Source: [Clostridium] aminophilum DSM 10710
Lineage (GTDB): Bacteria > Bacillota > Clostridia > Lachnospirales > Lachnospiraceae
Reading direction: 5' to 3'
Length of the DNA: 64,000 nucleotides
NCBI RefSeq assembly: GCF_000711825.1
Contig: NZ_JONJ01000003.1
Span: 186,001 to 250,000 of the forward strand
The position numbers and the translations under genes are program-made. Shown here piece by piece: positions 1 to 8,172 of the stretch (position 1 is its first letter; the number at the start of each line of letters is the position of its first letter). The notes beneath the pieces were generated by a model. It saw only the letters and a list, made by a program, of their open reading frames with translations, had not been told where the DNA came from and ran no database searches.

Positions 1-774
1 AACGTTGTGCACGTTGACGGAAGCGTAGATCCGCGCCGTGACATCGAGACTATCAATTTGGAGCTGATCTTTGCGGATATGGATGTTTTGGAACGCCGTA
101 TCTCCAAGACAAAGAAGTCCGCGTTCAACAACAAGGAGGCGGCAGCTGAGGTTGCGGTTCTTCAGAAACTGTATGATTTTCTGGAGAACGGAAAGATGGC
201 TCGCGGTTATGAGCCGGCAGATGATGACGAGCGCGCATTTATCGACACGCTGGATCTTCTCACCTGGAAGCCGGTGATCTTTGCGGCAAATGTGGCAGAA
301 GAGGATCTTGCCGATGACGGTGCTTCCTGCAAATATGTGGAGGCGGTTCGCGAATATGCGAAGGAGTCCGGCAGTGAGGTATTTGTTATCAGCGCTGAGA
401 TTGAGGCGGAGATCTCTCAGCTGGATGATGAGGAGAAGAAGGAGTTTCTTGCGGATCTCGGTCTTTCCGAGTCCGGCCTGGATAAGCTTATCCGTGCTTC
501 CTATTCCCTGCTTGGACTGATTTCTTATCTGACCGCCGGCGAGAAGGAAACCCGTGCGTGGACGATTACGAAGGGCCTCAAGGCTCCGCAGGCAGCAGGA
601 AAGATCCACTCGGATTTCGAGAGAGGTTTCATCAAGGCAGAGGTTATCAATTATCAGGATCTTCTGGACTGCCAGGGATACACCGGAGCCCGTGAGAAGG
701 GACTTGTCCGCATGGAGGGCAAGGAATACGTGGTTCAGGACGGCGATGTCGTTGTATTCCGTTTCAACGTGTAA
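1..774 (+). CDS. ychF: Redox-regulated ATPase/GTPase YchF, C-terminal part (5' end outside window)
   Basis: The first codons read NVVHVDGSVDPRRDIETINL, an internal YchF (Obg-family) sequence, so the gene begins before the window; the GTG at 7 is not a start. YchF is a cytosolic Obg-like P-loop ATPase that binds ribosomes and is linked to stress responses. What is visible is the helical insertion after the G domain, roughly residues 30-120 here, and the C-terminal TGS-like domain, seen as TAGEKETRAWTI, the IHSDFERGFIKAEV block and the terminal GDVVVFRFNV. The N-terminal P-loop is off the window. The gene ends cleanly with TAA at 774 and is followed by an independent promoter. Confidence 0.95.
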   Translation, partial: NVVHVDGSVDPRRDIETINLELIFADMDVLERRISKTKKSAFNNKEAAAEVAVLQKLYDFLENGKMARGYEPADDDERAFIDTLDLLTWKPVIFAANVAEEDLADDGASCKYVEAVREYAKESGSEVFVISAEIEAEISQLDDEEKKEFLADLGLSESGLDKLIRASYSLLGLISYLTAGEKETRAWTITKGLKAPQAAGKIHSDFERGFIKAEVINYQDLLDCQGYTGAREKGLVRMEGKEYVVQDGDVVVFRFNV

Positions 775-807
775 ACTCAAAAAACAACATTATCTTTCAG
801 TGAATGT

Positions 808-836
808 TTGACAGGAAACCAAAGGTGCGATAGAAT
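808..836 (+). promoter_or_regulatory. Sigma70-type promoter for the small gene at 896
   Basis: TTGACA at 808-813, a 17-bp spacer and TAGAAT at 831-836 give a near-consensus promoter 60 bp upstream of the small ORF and just past the ychF stop. Inferred from sequence only. Confidence 0.7.
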
Positions 837-895
837 TGTTCCGTTCTTTGAAAAAATATAAAAAAACAGGAAAATAGCGCACTTTGGGGGAAATG

Positions 896-1150
896 ATGAC
901 AAACTACGATAAGTTAATGGAACAGATGACACTCCGTAAACTTGCAGAGCTTCTGGTTACACCGGTGCAGTACGAGAAGGATGAGCCGGCGGCTGAGAAG
1001 AACGGCTCTTACAGAGAAAATGTCCAGCATACATTCAAGAGTATTCTCGGAAACACCTATGATACATGTGCACAGGCTGTCATTGAGAATGTTGCATATC
1101 TCAAGATGGACGGATCAAACATGTATGATGCGCTGGTAAAGGAAGTCTGA
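896..1150 (+). CDS. Small hypothetical protein (about 84 aa)
   Basis: I do not recognise this family. The product starts MTNYDKLMEQMTLRKLAELL and ends KMDGSNMYDALVKEV. It is acidic to neutral, has no signal peptide or membrane segment, and contains two cysteine-free helical-looking blocks and one Cys near residue 56. An in-frame ATG lies one codon upstream at 893 and a TTG at 884; GGGGG at 886-890 is best spaced for the ATG at 896. It has its own promoter (808-836) and its own terminator (1238-1275), so it is probably a monocistronic, genuinely expressed gene. The opening resembles small phage or mobile-element proteins of the MTNYEK type, but this is only an impression. Confidence 0.65.
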   Translation: MTNYDKLMEQMTLRKLAELLVTPVQYEKDEPAAEKNGSYRENVQHTFKSILGNTYDTCAQAVIENVAYLKMDGSNMYDALVKEV

Positions 1151-1237
1151 ACACAGAAGACGGTTCGGATATCCGACCGGCATCCGGATCGGCATCTAAA
1201 TTAGAGTTATATAAAATCGAAATATTGCAATGCAGAT

Positions 1238-1275
1238 AAAGCCTTTCGGTTCAGCAGAACCGGAGGGCTTTTTTG
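1238..1275 (+). terminator. Rho-independent terminator of the small gene
   Basis: AAAGCCTTTCGGTTC, loop AGCA, GAACCGGAGGGCTTTTTT: a stem of about 13 bp with minor mismatch followed by a T run. It ends the 84-aa gene. Confidence 0.8.
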
Positions 1276-1315
1276 TTGTATGGGGAGTTTCTCTTAAACT
1301 CCCCATACAACAAAA
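1271..1315. repeat. Perfect 20-bp inverted repeat with 5-nt loop
   Basis: Arms 1271-1290 and 1296-1315 are exact reverse complements (TTTTGTTGTATGGGGAGTTT in the left arm), separated by CTCTT. The left arm starts inside the T run of the preceding terminator. It is not followed by a T run itself. Confidence 0.9.
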
Positions 1316-1730
1316 TTACGCTCCGCGAGGAGTCACACGCCGCTGAAGTGGAAAATGTCACCTTATGGTGACCAGGAGCGGTGCGAAACGTTCGTGAGCT
1401 CCCCTCGGGATTGCGGGACAGGGCCTGAAGTTCGCGGGGGGAGCTCACGAATGCGGGTCGGAGATCGGAAGTTCTCGGTACCCTCCTCGGGAATGCGGGG
1501 ATGATGGACCGAATTTCGCTTTCGGACTCGCTTTATCATGAAAAATTATCATCTTTCATCCTGCTTAAAATGAATTCTGCATAGGTATTCCATTTTTCTG
1601 ATCAAGATATTCCCCACTTCACACCACAGGCGGCACATTTTGTGGTTTCGTCTCCGGCGAAACGGCGGAAAACCACGATTTCAGCGCGAAAAAATGCTTC
1701 AAAAATTCAAAACAAATGCGGCACGTAATC
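1316..1730. other. Non-coding structured stretch upstream of mraZ
   Basis: No credible ORF was seen on either strand. It holds a GCTCCGCGAGG motif (1320) that recurs elsewhere in the window, a perfect 14-bp inverted repeat (TTCGTGAGCTCCCC at 1391-1404 with its complement at 1438-1451), two direct copies of CTCGGGAWTGCGGG (from about 1404 and 1484), and a nested hairpin around 1640-1677 (GTGGTTT...AAACCAC enclosing TTTCG...CGAAA). It could be decayed repeats or an untranslated RNA; nothing more can be said. Confidence 0.5.
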
Positions 1731-1759
1731 TTGATATTTTCGGACCTATACGATATGAT
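1731..1759 (+). promoter_or_regulatory. Promoter of the mraZ division operon
   Basis: TTGATA at 1731-1736, 17-bp spacer, TATGAT at 1754-1759. The predicted start of transcription is about 1766, immediately before the MraZ repeat boxes. Confidence 0.8.
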
Positions 1760-1770
1760 TAGTACATCAA

Positions 1771-1810
1771 GTGGTGATTTGTGAAACATTGTGGTAGATT
1801 TTGGGGAAAA
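1771..1810 (+). promoter_or_regulatory. MraZ operator: four 10-bp-spaced direct repeats
   Basis: GTGGTGATTT, GTGAAACATT, GTGGTAGATT and TTGGGGAAAA follow each other with an exact 10-bp period between promoter and mraZ start. MraZ proteins are known to autoregulate through short direct repeats of the GTGG/TGGGG kind at this place, so this is very probably the autoregulatory site. Confidence 0.75.
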
Positions 1811-1819
1811 GGAGCAGGA

Positions 1820-2242
1820 ATGTTAGGTCGTTACGATCACACGATCGACGCAAAAGGCAGAATAATCATTCCCGCCAAGTACAGGGAGCAGATGGGCGAT
1901 AAGTTCTATGTGACCCGTGGACTTGACGAGTGCCTTTTTGTGTACGCTCCGGACGAATGGGAGAAGTTTGAAAACCACATCAAAGAGCTCCCGATCGGAA
2001 GTAAGGAAGCCCGCAAAATCAACCGTTTCTTCTTCATTGGCGCGACCGACGACGAAGTGGACCGTCAGGGACGAATCATGATCCCGGCGCATCTTCGCGA
2101 GTACGCGCATCTGGAGAAAAATGTCATTCTCGCCGGCGTCGGCAATCACCTTGAAATCTGGGATCCGGCGACCTATGACGCAAAGAATAATTTCGATGAT
2201 ATCGAAGACATTGCGGAGAGCATGGAAGGATTCAGCTTCTGA
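1820..2242 (+). CDS. mraZ: Transcriptional regulator MraZ
   Basis: Cytosolic DNA-binding protein that autoregulates the division/cell-wall (dcw) cluster. The 140-aa product has the family's two tandem AbrB-like SpoVT domains: MLGRYDHTIDAKGRIIIPAKYR at the start and the second copy DEVDRQGRIMIPAHLREYA at about residues 78-96; the DxKGRxxxP and DxQGRxxIP signatures are intact. The start is the ATG at 1820, preceded by AAAAGGAGCAGGA; an in-frame GTG at 1781 lies inside the operator and lacks a ribosome site. It is first in an operon with rsmH, ftsL and a class B penicillin-binding protein. Confidence 0.95.
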   Translation: MLGRYDHTIDAKGRIIIPAKYREQMGDKFYVTRGLDECLFVYAPDEWEKFENHIKELPIGSKEARKINRFFFIGATDDEVDRQGRIMIPAHLREYAHLEKNVILAGVGNHLEIWDPATYDAKNNFDDIEDIAESMEGFSF

Positions 2243-2279
2243 TAGGATGCAAACTGCAGATGAGAACTTCGGTAATATA

Positions 2280-2335
2280 GAATTTTGAATCAAAGATTAA
2301 GAATTCAGGATTTTGAATTTTGAATCAAGAATTAA
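2280..2335 (+). repeat. Two imperfect 21-bp direct repeats between mraZ and rsmH
   Basis: GAATTTTGAATCAAAGATTAA at 2280-2300 and GAATTTTGAATCAAGAATTAA at 2315-2335, set in an unusually AT-rich spacer compared with the flanking genes. Function unknown; such AT-rich tandem spacers are prone to copy-number change. Confidence 0.75.
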
Positions 2336-2430
2336 AAATTTTGAGTTTCGAAACGGCAGATTTCGGAATCCCAGATAAAACCGGTTCTTTGAACAATCGA
2401 ATACGGGATATCAAAAACGAAAAGGGGGAA

Positions 2431-3384
2431 ATGAGCGTGGAATTCAAACATGTATCGGTGCTGCTCGATGAGACTGTATCGTCGCTCAATATCCGTCCGG
2501 ACGGGATCTATGTGGACGGAACCCTCGGCGGAGGCGGGCATGCGTATGAGGTGTGCTCAAGACTTGGAGAGAACGGAAGACTGATCGGCGTCGACCAGGA
2601 TGAGTTTGCCATCGGGCGTGCGACAGAACGTCTTAAACCGTTTGAAGACCGGGTTACGATTGTCAGAGACAATTATGTCAATATCCGAAGCGTCCTACAG
2701 GGACTGGGGATCGGAAAAGTGGACGGAATCTATCTCGATCTCGGCGTTTCGTCGTTCCAGTTTGACGATGCGGAGCGCGGTTTTTCCTATCGCACGGATG
2801 CACCGCTCGACATGCGGATGGACAAGCGGGAGAAGCAGACCGCCCGGGATATTGTCAACGAATACTCAGAGAAAGAACTTTTCCGGATGATCCGCGATTA
2901 TGGTGAGGATCCGTTCGCACAGAATATTGCAAAGCACATCGTGAAGGCACGAAGCGAAAAGCCGATCGAGACGACATTTGAACTGGTCGAGATCATCAAG
3001 GGTGCCATCCCGGCAAAGATTCGCGCGAAAAAAGGTCATCCGGCCAAGCAGACGTTCCAGGCGATCCGGATTGAGCTGAACCATGAACTGGATGTACTCC
3101 GGGATTCCCTGGATACCATGATCGATCTTCTGAATCCGGGAGGAAGGCTGTCGATTATCACCTTCCATTCGCTGGAAGACCGGATCGTGAAAAATCATTT
3201 TCGAACCGTTGAGAATCCTTGCATCTGCCCACCGGAATTTCCGGTGTGCGTGTGCGGACGAAAGTCCAGGGGACATGTGATTACTCGCAAACCGATTCTT
3301 CCGACAGAGGAGGAGATGGAGAACAATCCACGTTCGAAGAGTGCAAAACTCAGAGTGTTTGAAAAAACGGGGGGAGATGAGTAG
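2431..3384 (+). CDS. rsmH: 16S rRNA (cytosine(1402)-N(4))-methyltransferase RsmH
   Basis: SAM-dependent methyltransferase that methylates N4 of C1402 in the ribosomal P site. The 317-aa product begins [16 protein letters not shown] and has the family SAM motif [15 protein letters not shown] at about residues 27-41, IDQDEFAIG-like GVDQDEFAI, the [17 protein letters not shown] block, and the [14 protein letters not shown] catalytic region near the C-terminus. The ATG at 2431 is chosen because AAAGGGGGAA lies directly upstream; the reading frame stays open to 2320 but that part is the low-complexity AT-rich spacer. Followed after 2 bp by ftsL. Confidence 0.96.
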   Translation: MSVEFKHVSVLLDETVSSLNIRPDGIYVDGTLGGGGHAYEVCSRLGENGRLIGVDQDEFAIGRATERLKPFEDRVTIVRDNYVNIRSVLQGLGIGKVDGIYLDLGVSSFQFDDAERGFSYRTDAPLDMRMDKREKQTARDIVNEYSEKELFRMIRDYGEDPFAQNIAKHIVKARSEKPIETTFELVEIIKGAIPAKIRAKKGHPAKQTFQAIRIELNHELDVLRDSLDTMIDLLNPGGRLSIITFHSLEDRIVKNHFRTVENPCICPPEFPVCVCGRKSRGHVITRKPILPTEEEMENNPRSKSAKLRVFEKTGGDE

Positions 3385-3386
3385 GT

Positions 3387-3902
3387 ATGGCCAAGAAGCA
3401 CGTGAATGGCAGGCGGCAGGCTTATGTCGCAGGCAGCGCGGCGAGAGAGCTGAATCCGTACTACGAAGTTGAGTATGAAAACGGAGCCTCATCCGCAGAA
3501 CGGCGAAGGGCCGCCCGAAAACGCAAACAGGAACGTCTGGCGCGGAAACGGGCTGCTCAGCGCAATCAGAGTAAAGCGAGCTATATCAGCGCAGGATATG
3601 TGGTCTGTCTGGCATTTGCTGCAATCGCAACACTCCTGATCTGTATCAATTATTTACGCCTTAATGCGAGTATTACATCAAGGATGGATTCCATCGCAAA
3701 GCTTCAGCTGGAACTGGAACATCAGAAGACAGCCAATGACGAGCTGAGAACCGCGATTGATACCGCATGTGATCTGAATCATGTTTATCAGGTTGCAACT
3801 CAGGATCTTGGAATGGTCTATGCGAATCAGAACCAGATTCTGCTCTATGATAAGACAGAAAGTGAGTATGTAAGGCAAAATGAAGACATCCCGGAACACT
3901 AA
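3387..3902 (+). CDS. FtsL-like cell division protein
   Basis: Small bitopic septum protein expected to pair with DivIC/FtsB and the transpeptidase next door. The 171-aa product has a long, very basic cytoplasmic N-terminus (RRRAARKRKQERLARKRAAQ at about residues 39-58), one membrane segment (about 68-90, YVVCLAFAAIATLLICINYL) and an extracytoplasmic coiled coil (about 95-125) ending in the FtsL-type YQVATQDLGMVYANQNQILLY region. Sequence is poorly conserved in this family, so the assignment rests on topology plus position between rsmH and the PBP. It starts 2 bp after rsmH and overlaps the next gene by 23 bp. Confidence 0.8.
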   Translation: MAKKHVNGRRQAYVAGSAARELNPYYEVEYENGASSAERRRAARKRKQERLARKRAAQRNQSKASYISAGYVVCLAFAAIATLLICINYLRLNASITSRMDSIAKLQLELEHQKTANDELRTAIDTACDLNHVYQVATQDLGMVYANQNQILLYDKTESEYVRQNEDIPEH

Positions 3903-6006
3903 AACGAAGAAGCTGTTCCGCCGTTATATGCAGGAGAAACTGGCAATCACCGTTCTGGCTATTCTGACGGTTTTGATTGTCCTTGCGGTGATTTTGTACA
4001 GACTGGTGTCGAATAAGGGAGTCGATTACAACCAGATCGTCCTGGGACATCAGAATTATGAGAGCCGCATGATTCCGTACAAGAGAGGCAGCATCATTGA
4101 CCGCAACGGAACCTATCTTGCGACGAGTGAGAAAATCTATAACATGATCCTGGATCCGCGGCAGATGAATTCGGATGACGGTTACAACTATGTGGAACCG
4201 ACGATCGATGCCCTGGTGGAGTGTTTTTCTTATGACAGGGAAGAACTCCGGCAGCTGATCCGTGACCGTGCAGACAGTTCCTATGTGGTTTACAAGAAAC
4301 TGTCCGGCGAGGAAAAGGCGAAGTTCGAGGAATACAAACAGAAGAAAAATGAAGAATACCGGAAGGCAACCGTAGATAAGGGCGGAAAGAACCGAATCAC
4401 GGGCGTGTGGTTTGAGGATCACTATAAGCGGGTGTATCCGTATAACAATCTCGCCTGCAATGTCATTGGCTTCGCCCTTCGTGACAACAATGCATCCGGC
4501 GGTGTTGAGCAGTACTACAACGACGAGCTGACCGGAGTCAACGGTCGGGAGTTCGGTTATCTGAATGACGACACGAATCCGGAGAGAACCGTAAAACCGG
4601 CGGTGAACGGCAATACCGTCAAGCTCACCATTGACGCCAACCTTCAAAATATTGTCCAGAAATATCTGGACGAGTGGCAGACAACGACCGGAAGTAAGGT
4701 GGCAGCCTGCATTATGATGGATCCGCGATCCGGCGAGATTCTGGCAATGGACACGACGACCCGCTTCGATCTGAACAATCCGTATGATCTCTCTCTGTAC
4801 TATTCACAGGAACAGATCGACGCGATGGATGAAAAGACAAAGGCGGATGCATGGTATAAGATGTGGCGCAATTTCTGTGTCAATGATACCTATGAGCCGG
4901 GTTCTCCGCAGAAGCCGTTTACGGTTGCGGGTGCGATGGAAGAGGGTACGATCACCGGCAATGAATCCTACGTCTGCAACGGTGTGATGCACATCGGAGA
5001 CTGGGATATTCACTGCGATATCCGAAGCGGACACGGTCCGCTGACGGTTGCGCAGGGTATCGAGAAATCCTGCAACGTTGTCATGATGTCCATCAACCAG
5101 GCACAGGGTGTTCAGAATTTCCTGAAGCATCAGGCGATGTTCGGATTTGGACAGAAGACTAACATTGACCTTCCGGGTGAGGCGGATACCTCCGGACTGG
5201 TTTATACAGAAGAGACGATGGATGTGGCGTCGCTGGCGACAAACTCCTTCGGCCAGAACTACAATACGACCATGATCCAGATGGCCAGCGCATTCTGCTC
5301 TCTGGTGAACGGGGGATCGTATTACCGTCCGCATGTCGTGAAGGAAATCCTGAACGACCAGGGCGCAGTTATCCGCAAGAATGATCCGGTTCTGGTCCGT
5401 GAGACCGTATCGGAGAATACGAGCACATTTATCAAAAACGCTTTGGCGATGGTAGTACAGTCCGGTACCGCGAAGGCGGCCCAGATTCCGGGTTACCAGA
5501 TCGGCGGCAAGACCGGAACGGCACAGAAACAGCCTCGTTCAGAGAAAAACTATCTGGTTTCGTTTATCGGCGCTGTTCCGATTTACGACCCGCAGGTGGT
5601 ATGTTATGTCGTCATTGATACGCCGAATCTGCCGGGCGAGCAGCAGGCACACTCCACGTTTGCCAGCACCGTGTTCCAGAAGATCATGGCGGAAGCTCTT
5701 CCGTATCTGAATGTCTTCCCGGAGGGCGGAGCAGGAGCGGCCGGGGACAATGCGGCACTTGCCGAGCAGAGTGAAGGAATCATTCACAGCGAGACGAAGG
5801 CGGCCGAGACTCCGACCAATCCGGACGGAAGCGCGGCAACGAAGGGCCCGAGCTACGATGAGGAGTTTATCGAGGGCGGACATGCCGAGGCTCTTCCGGA
5901 GGAGATGCCGAGCGGAGCGTCCACGGAACAGGCGGAAGATTCTGCCGGGGAAAATGATGACGCGCAGGCTGCTGCAGCACAGGCGGCGGCGCTGGCTCCG
6001 CAGTAA
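3880..6006 (+). CDS. Class B penicillin-binding protein (FtsI/PBP2B-type peptidoglycan transpeptidase)
   Basis: Septal peptidoglycan DD-transpeptidase anchored by one membrane segment (about residues 22-43). PBP dimerisation region follows (KRGSIIDRNGTYLA at about 68-81), then the transpeptidase domain with all three motifs: SPQK (catalytic S342, K345; most relatives have S-T-F-K), SCN at 397-399 and KTG at 544-546. The C-terminal 90 residues are a low-complexity Ala/Glu/Pro/Gly tail and there is no PASTA domain, which argues for FtsI/PbpB rather than SpoVD. The downstream murein genes usual in this cluster (mraY, murD, ftsW, murG) are absent; a terminator and a convergent gene follow. Confidence 0.93.
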   Translation: MKTSRNTKTKKLFRRYMQEKLAITVLAILTVLIVLAVILYRLVSNKGVDYNQIVLGHQNYESRMIPYKRGSIIDRNGTYLATSEKIYNMILDPRQMNSDDGYNYVEPTIDALVECFSYDREELRQLIRDRADSSYVVYKKLSGEEKAKFEEYKQKKNEEYRKATVDKGGKNRITGVWFEDHYKRVYPYNNLACNVIGFALRDNNASGGVEQYYNDELTGVNGREFGYLNDDTNPERTVKPAVNGNTVKLTIDANLQNIVQKYLDEWQTTTGSKVAACIMMDPRSGEILAMDTTTRFDLNNPYDLSLYYSQEQIDAMDEKTKADAWYKMWRNFCVNDTYEPGSPQKPFTVAGAMEEGTITGNESYVCNGVMHIGDWDIHCDIRSGHGPLTVAQGIEKSCNVVMMSINQAQGVQNFLKHQAMFGFGQKTNIDLPGEADTSGLVYTEETMDVASLATNSFGQNYNTTMIQMASAFCSLVNGGSYYRPHVVKEILNDQGAVIRKNDPVLVRETVSENTSTFIKNALAMVVQSGTAKAAQIPGYQIGGKTGTAQKQPRSEKNYLVSFIGAVPIYDPQVVCYVVIDTPNLPGEQQAHSTFASTVFQKIMAEALPYLNVFPEGGAGAAGDNAALAEQSEGIIHSETKAAETPTNPDGSAATKGPSYDEEFIEGGHAEALPEEMPSGASTEQAEDSAGENDDAQAAAAQAAALAPQ

Positions 6007-6133
6007 AAAGAGGCAAAAGAAAAAAGAAAGTAAACAGGAACGTTAAAAAGAACGCAAAAAAGAAAGCCGGAATTGCAGCCGGTTGAGATTATCGTTCTGG
6101 AATACTTGGAATAAGAGTTTAAAACAAAAAGAA

Positions 6134-6202
6134 CCCGCATTCGCAGATGTTTCGCGAATGCGGGCTCTTTTTTTGCGGTTTTTTTTTTTTTTTTTTTTTT
6201 TT
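6134..6202. terminator. Bidirectional terminator followed by a 24-nt T run
   Basis: Arms CCCGCATTCGC (6134-6144) and GCGAATGCGGG (6154-6164) pair perfectly and are followed by CTCTTTTTTTG. On the minus strand the stem is followed by TTCTTTTTG, so it can end both the PBP operon and the convergent gene at 6240. A homopolymer of 24 T (6179-6202) lies just beyond. Confidence 0.85.
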
Positions 6203-6239
6203 CGTAAAATGAGGAATTTCTTCGAACTTCCCTCTCCGA

Positions 6240-7952
6240 TTATTCCAGTCCCGACCATTTGAAGTGCGGGATCAGCTCGGACCACTTGCTGATGCCGAGG
6301 GTCTGCTTTGCTTCTTTGGAGACGCTCAGTGTTCTGGACGGAACATCGATGTCTTTGAAGACGTAATAAATCGGCTTGGAGTGGTAAGCCACGATGTTGT
6401 TCGGCTGATTCATGTCGCAGTAGAACAGGCCGAAGGAGATACCGTCTTTTACCTCACTGGGCGCATCGATCTGGCGGGCCAGATTGTAGCCTTCGATGTA
6501 TGGATTGCTCTCCACCAGATAGTAGGAGTACGCATAGGCCGCGGCCTGTTCTTTCAGTTTCTCGCCGGACGGGGTTGTGGATGTGAAACCCTGTTCGGTC
6601 AGGAAAATGTGGCGTACATTTCCGTCCGGTGCCCGAAGCTCACTGCTCTGCATGTAATCGGTGAGAACATGCAGATTGTAGAAGTTCAGGATCGGCGTGG
6701 TAATGCTGTCGGTCAGACCTTGGGAACCGTCGTCCCAGAATACCGGGTCGTTCATCGGGTACGGATACGGGTGATATGCGATACCCCAGTCAATCGGTCC
6801 TTCTGCGGCCGCGACGGAGTTGAACTGATCGAGGACATCCTTTCCCTTGTAATAGGTGGATCCGTTTGCCTTCGAGGAGTCGTTCCAGTAGTAGTCGATG
6901 GAGAAGAGAACGTTAGAATGGGCGTTCTGGCTCTTTACGGCTGCGTAGAAGGTCCGGTAGGCTTTCTGGTACAGTTCGACGTAACTGCGGACATCCATGG
7001 CGCCGGTGTGGTTCCAGTACTGGTTGTTGATCTCATTGCCGATGACCCAGTTGGAAAGGCGTCCGTGACCGTTCGATCCGTTGTAACGCTCAGCGAGGAA
7101 GTTGGCAGCGGCTTCCAGTTTTCGCTGGCCGGCTTCGGTTTTTGTGTTGAACATATAGTATGGATCGGAGGACTTTGTGGTTCCCGGAAGGAACATGTCC
7201 GGATCATTTGCGTTCCAGCCGTTCAGGATAACAGCAGTGACGACGACGCCCCGGCCGGACAGTGTCTTGATGACACGGTCATAGGTGTCGAGCCAGCTCT
7301 TGGCAAAATGATACGTCTGGCCTTTGTAAGTGTAATCCACTCCGTTTCCGTACAGGAAGTTCACCGGAATGTTGATTTCCGCCTGCTTAATGCCCATGTT
7401 CATCGCGTCCTCAATCAGAGAAAACTCGATCGAGAGGCCCTTTTTTCCGGTGATACGCAGCGCGGACTGATCCTTCGCCATGATCTCCGGGTTGGTGATG
7501 TAATATCTCGGTGTGAGTGCCTTGTATTCCTGCTTTTCCGTATCCCAGACGGCAGCGATGAACGAGGAGTAGCGCCGGTCACCGGTGCTGTCCGCATTCA
7601 GCGGAAAATGAAAGCTCACCTGTGAAGCGCCGTCCTGAGAAGCAAGATAATCGGTGCGGCCGGTGAGATCGTCCTGCCAGTTTTTCATCTCGACAAGGTA
7701 GATCTTTCCGTCGGTTCCGGCCATCTCGGCATTGCTGGTCATATTCAGCGTGACATTGGTTTTGTCTGTGTCGATCGTGCAGGAAGAGATCTGTCCTGTC
7801 GTCGTGATCACATTTTGCACCGCCTCCTGTGTCTGCGCGGTTTCCTTAGCCGCATCGGCAAAGGCGCTCATCGCTGCCGCGCCGGAAAGCATCAGGCAGG
7901 ATGCCGCACAGAGGAGAAGACGGACCGTTTTTTTGCGTCCTTTCAGATACAT
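6240..7952 (-). CDS. Secreted DUF5722 glycoside-hydrolase-like protein
   Basis: A 570-aa exported protein with a Sec signal peptide (basic KGRKK, hydrophobic residues 10-30, cleavage near AFADA). The body matches the DUF5722 kind of (beta/alpha)8 glycoside hydrolase-like proteins. Two glutamates sit in clan-A-like positions: E307 in NWVIGNEINNQYW (candidate acid/base) and E453 in IFLTEQGF (candidate nucleophile), with WGIAYHPYPYP between them. Substrate unknown. Start ATG has AAGGAGGGATATTT upstream. Monocistronic, with intergenic space on both sides. Enzymatic activity is inferred from the fold-like motifs, not proven for the family. Confidence 0.8.
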   Translation of the reverse strand: MYLKGRKKTVRLLLCAASCLMLSGAAAMSAFADAAKETAQTQEAVQNVITTTGQISSCTIDTDKTNVTLNMTSNAEMAGTDGKIYLVEMKNWQDDLTGRTDYLASQDGASQVSFHFPLNADSTGDRRYSSFIAAVWDTEKQEYKALTPRYYITNPEIMAKDQSALRITGKKGLSIEFSLIEDAMNMGIKQAEINIPVNFLYGNGVDYTYKGQTYHFAKSWLDTYDRVIKTLSGRGVVVTAVILNGWNANDPDMFLPGTTKSSDPYYMFNTKTEAGQRKLEAAANFLAERYNGSNGHGRLSNWVIGNEINNQYWNHTGAMDVRSYVELYQKAYRTFYAAVKSQNAHSNVLFSIDYYWNDSSKANGSTYYKGKDVLDQFNSVAAAEGPIDWGIAYHPYPYPMNDPVFWDDGSQGLTDSITTPILNFYNLHVLTDYMQSSELRAPDGNVRHIFLTEQGFTSTTPSGEKLKEQAAAYAYSYYLVESNPYIEGYNLARQIDAPSEVKDGISFGLFYCDMNQPNNIVAYHSKPIYYVFKDIDVPSRTLSVSKEAKQTLGISKWSELIPHFKWSGLE

Positions 7953-8090
7953 AAATATCCCTCCTTATAAGACAATGGTTATTCTAACACAATCCCAATT
8001 GGAATGATATTGAGGTTTCATTACTAATTTCTGACGGCAGGGACAATGAAATATAACGAACTCCGGAAAGAAGCATAAATAAAAGTGATA

Positions 8091-8119
8091 TTGCGGGCTG
8101 AGTTTGGTTCCTTTATAAT
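8091..8119 (+). promoter_or_regulatory. Promoter of metY
   Basis: TTGCGG at 8091-8096, 17-bp spacer, perfect TATAAT at 8114-8119; ATG of metY is 53 bp downstream. No S-box or other riboswitch can be recognised in the short leader. Confidence 0.75.
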
Positions 8120-8172
8120 ATGATTTCAGGTGCTGTGAAAAAGAACTGAACAGCAGCGGAAGGAGAAAAAGC

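Noticed and set aside
6264-7625. Plus-strand ORF of 453 codons opposite the DUF5722 gene
   Set aside because: The minus-strand product has a signal peptide, ribosome site and catalytic-like motifs; the plus frame has none.
7953-8172. SAM riboswitch before metY
   Set aside because: No S-box stem pattern or attenuator hairpin; the leader from the predicted start is only about 50 nt.
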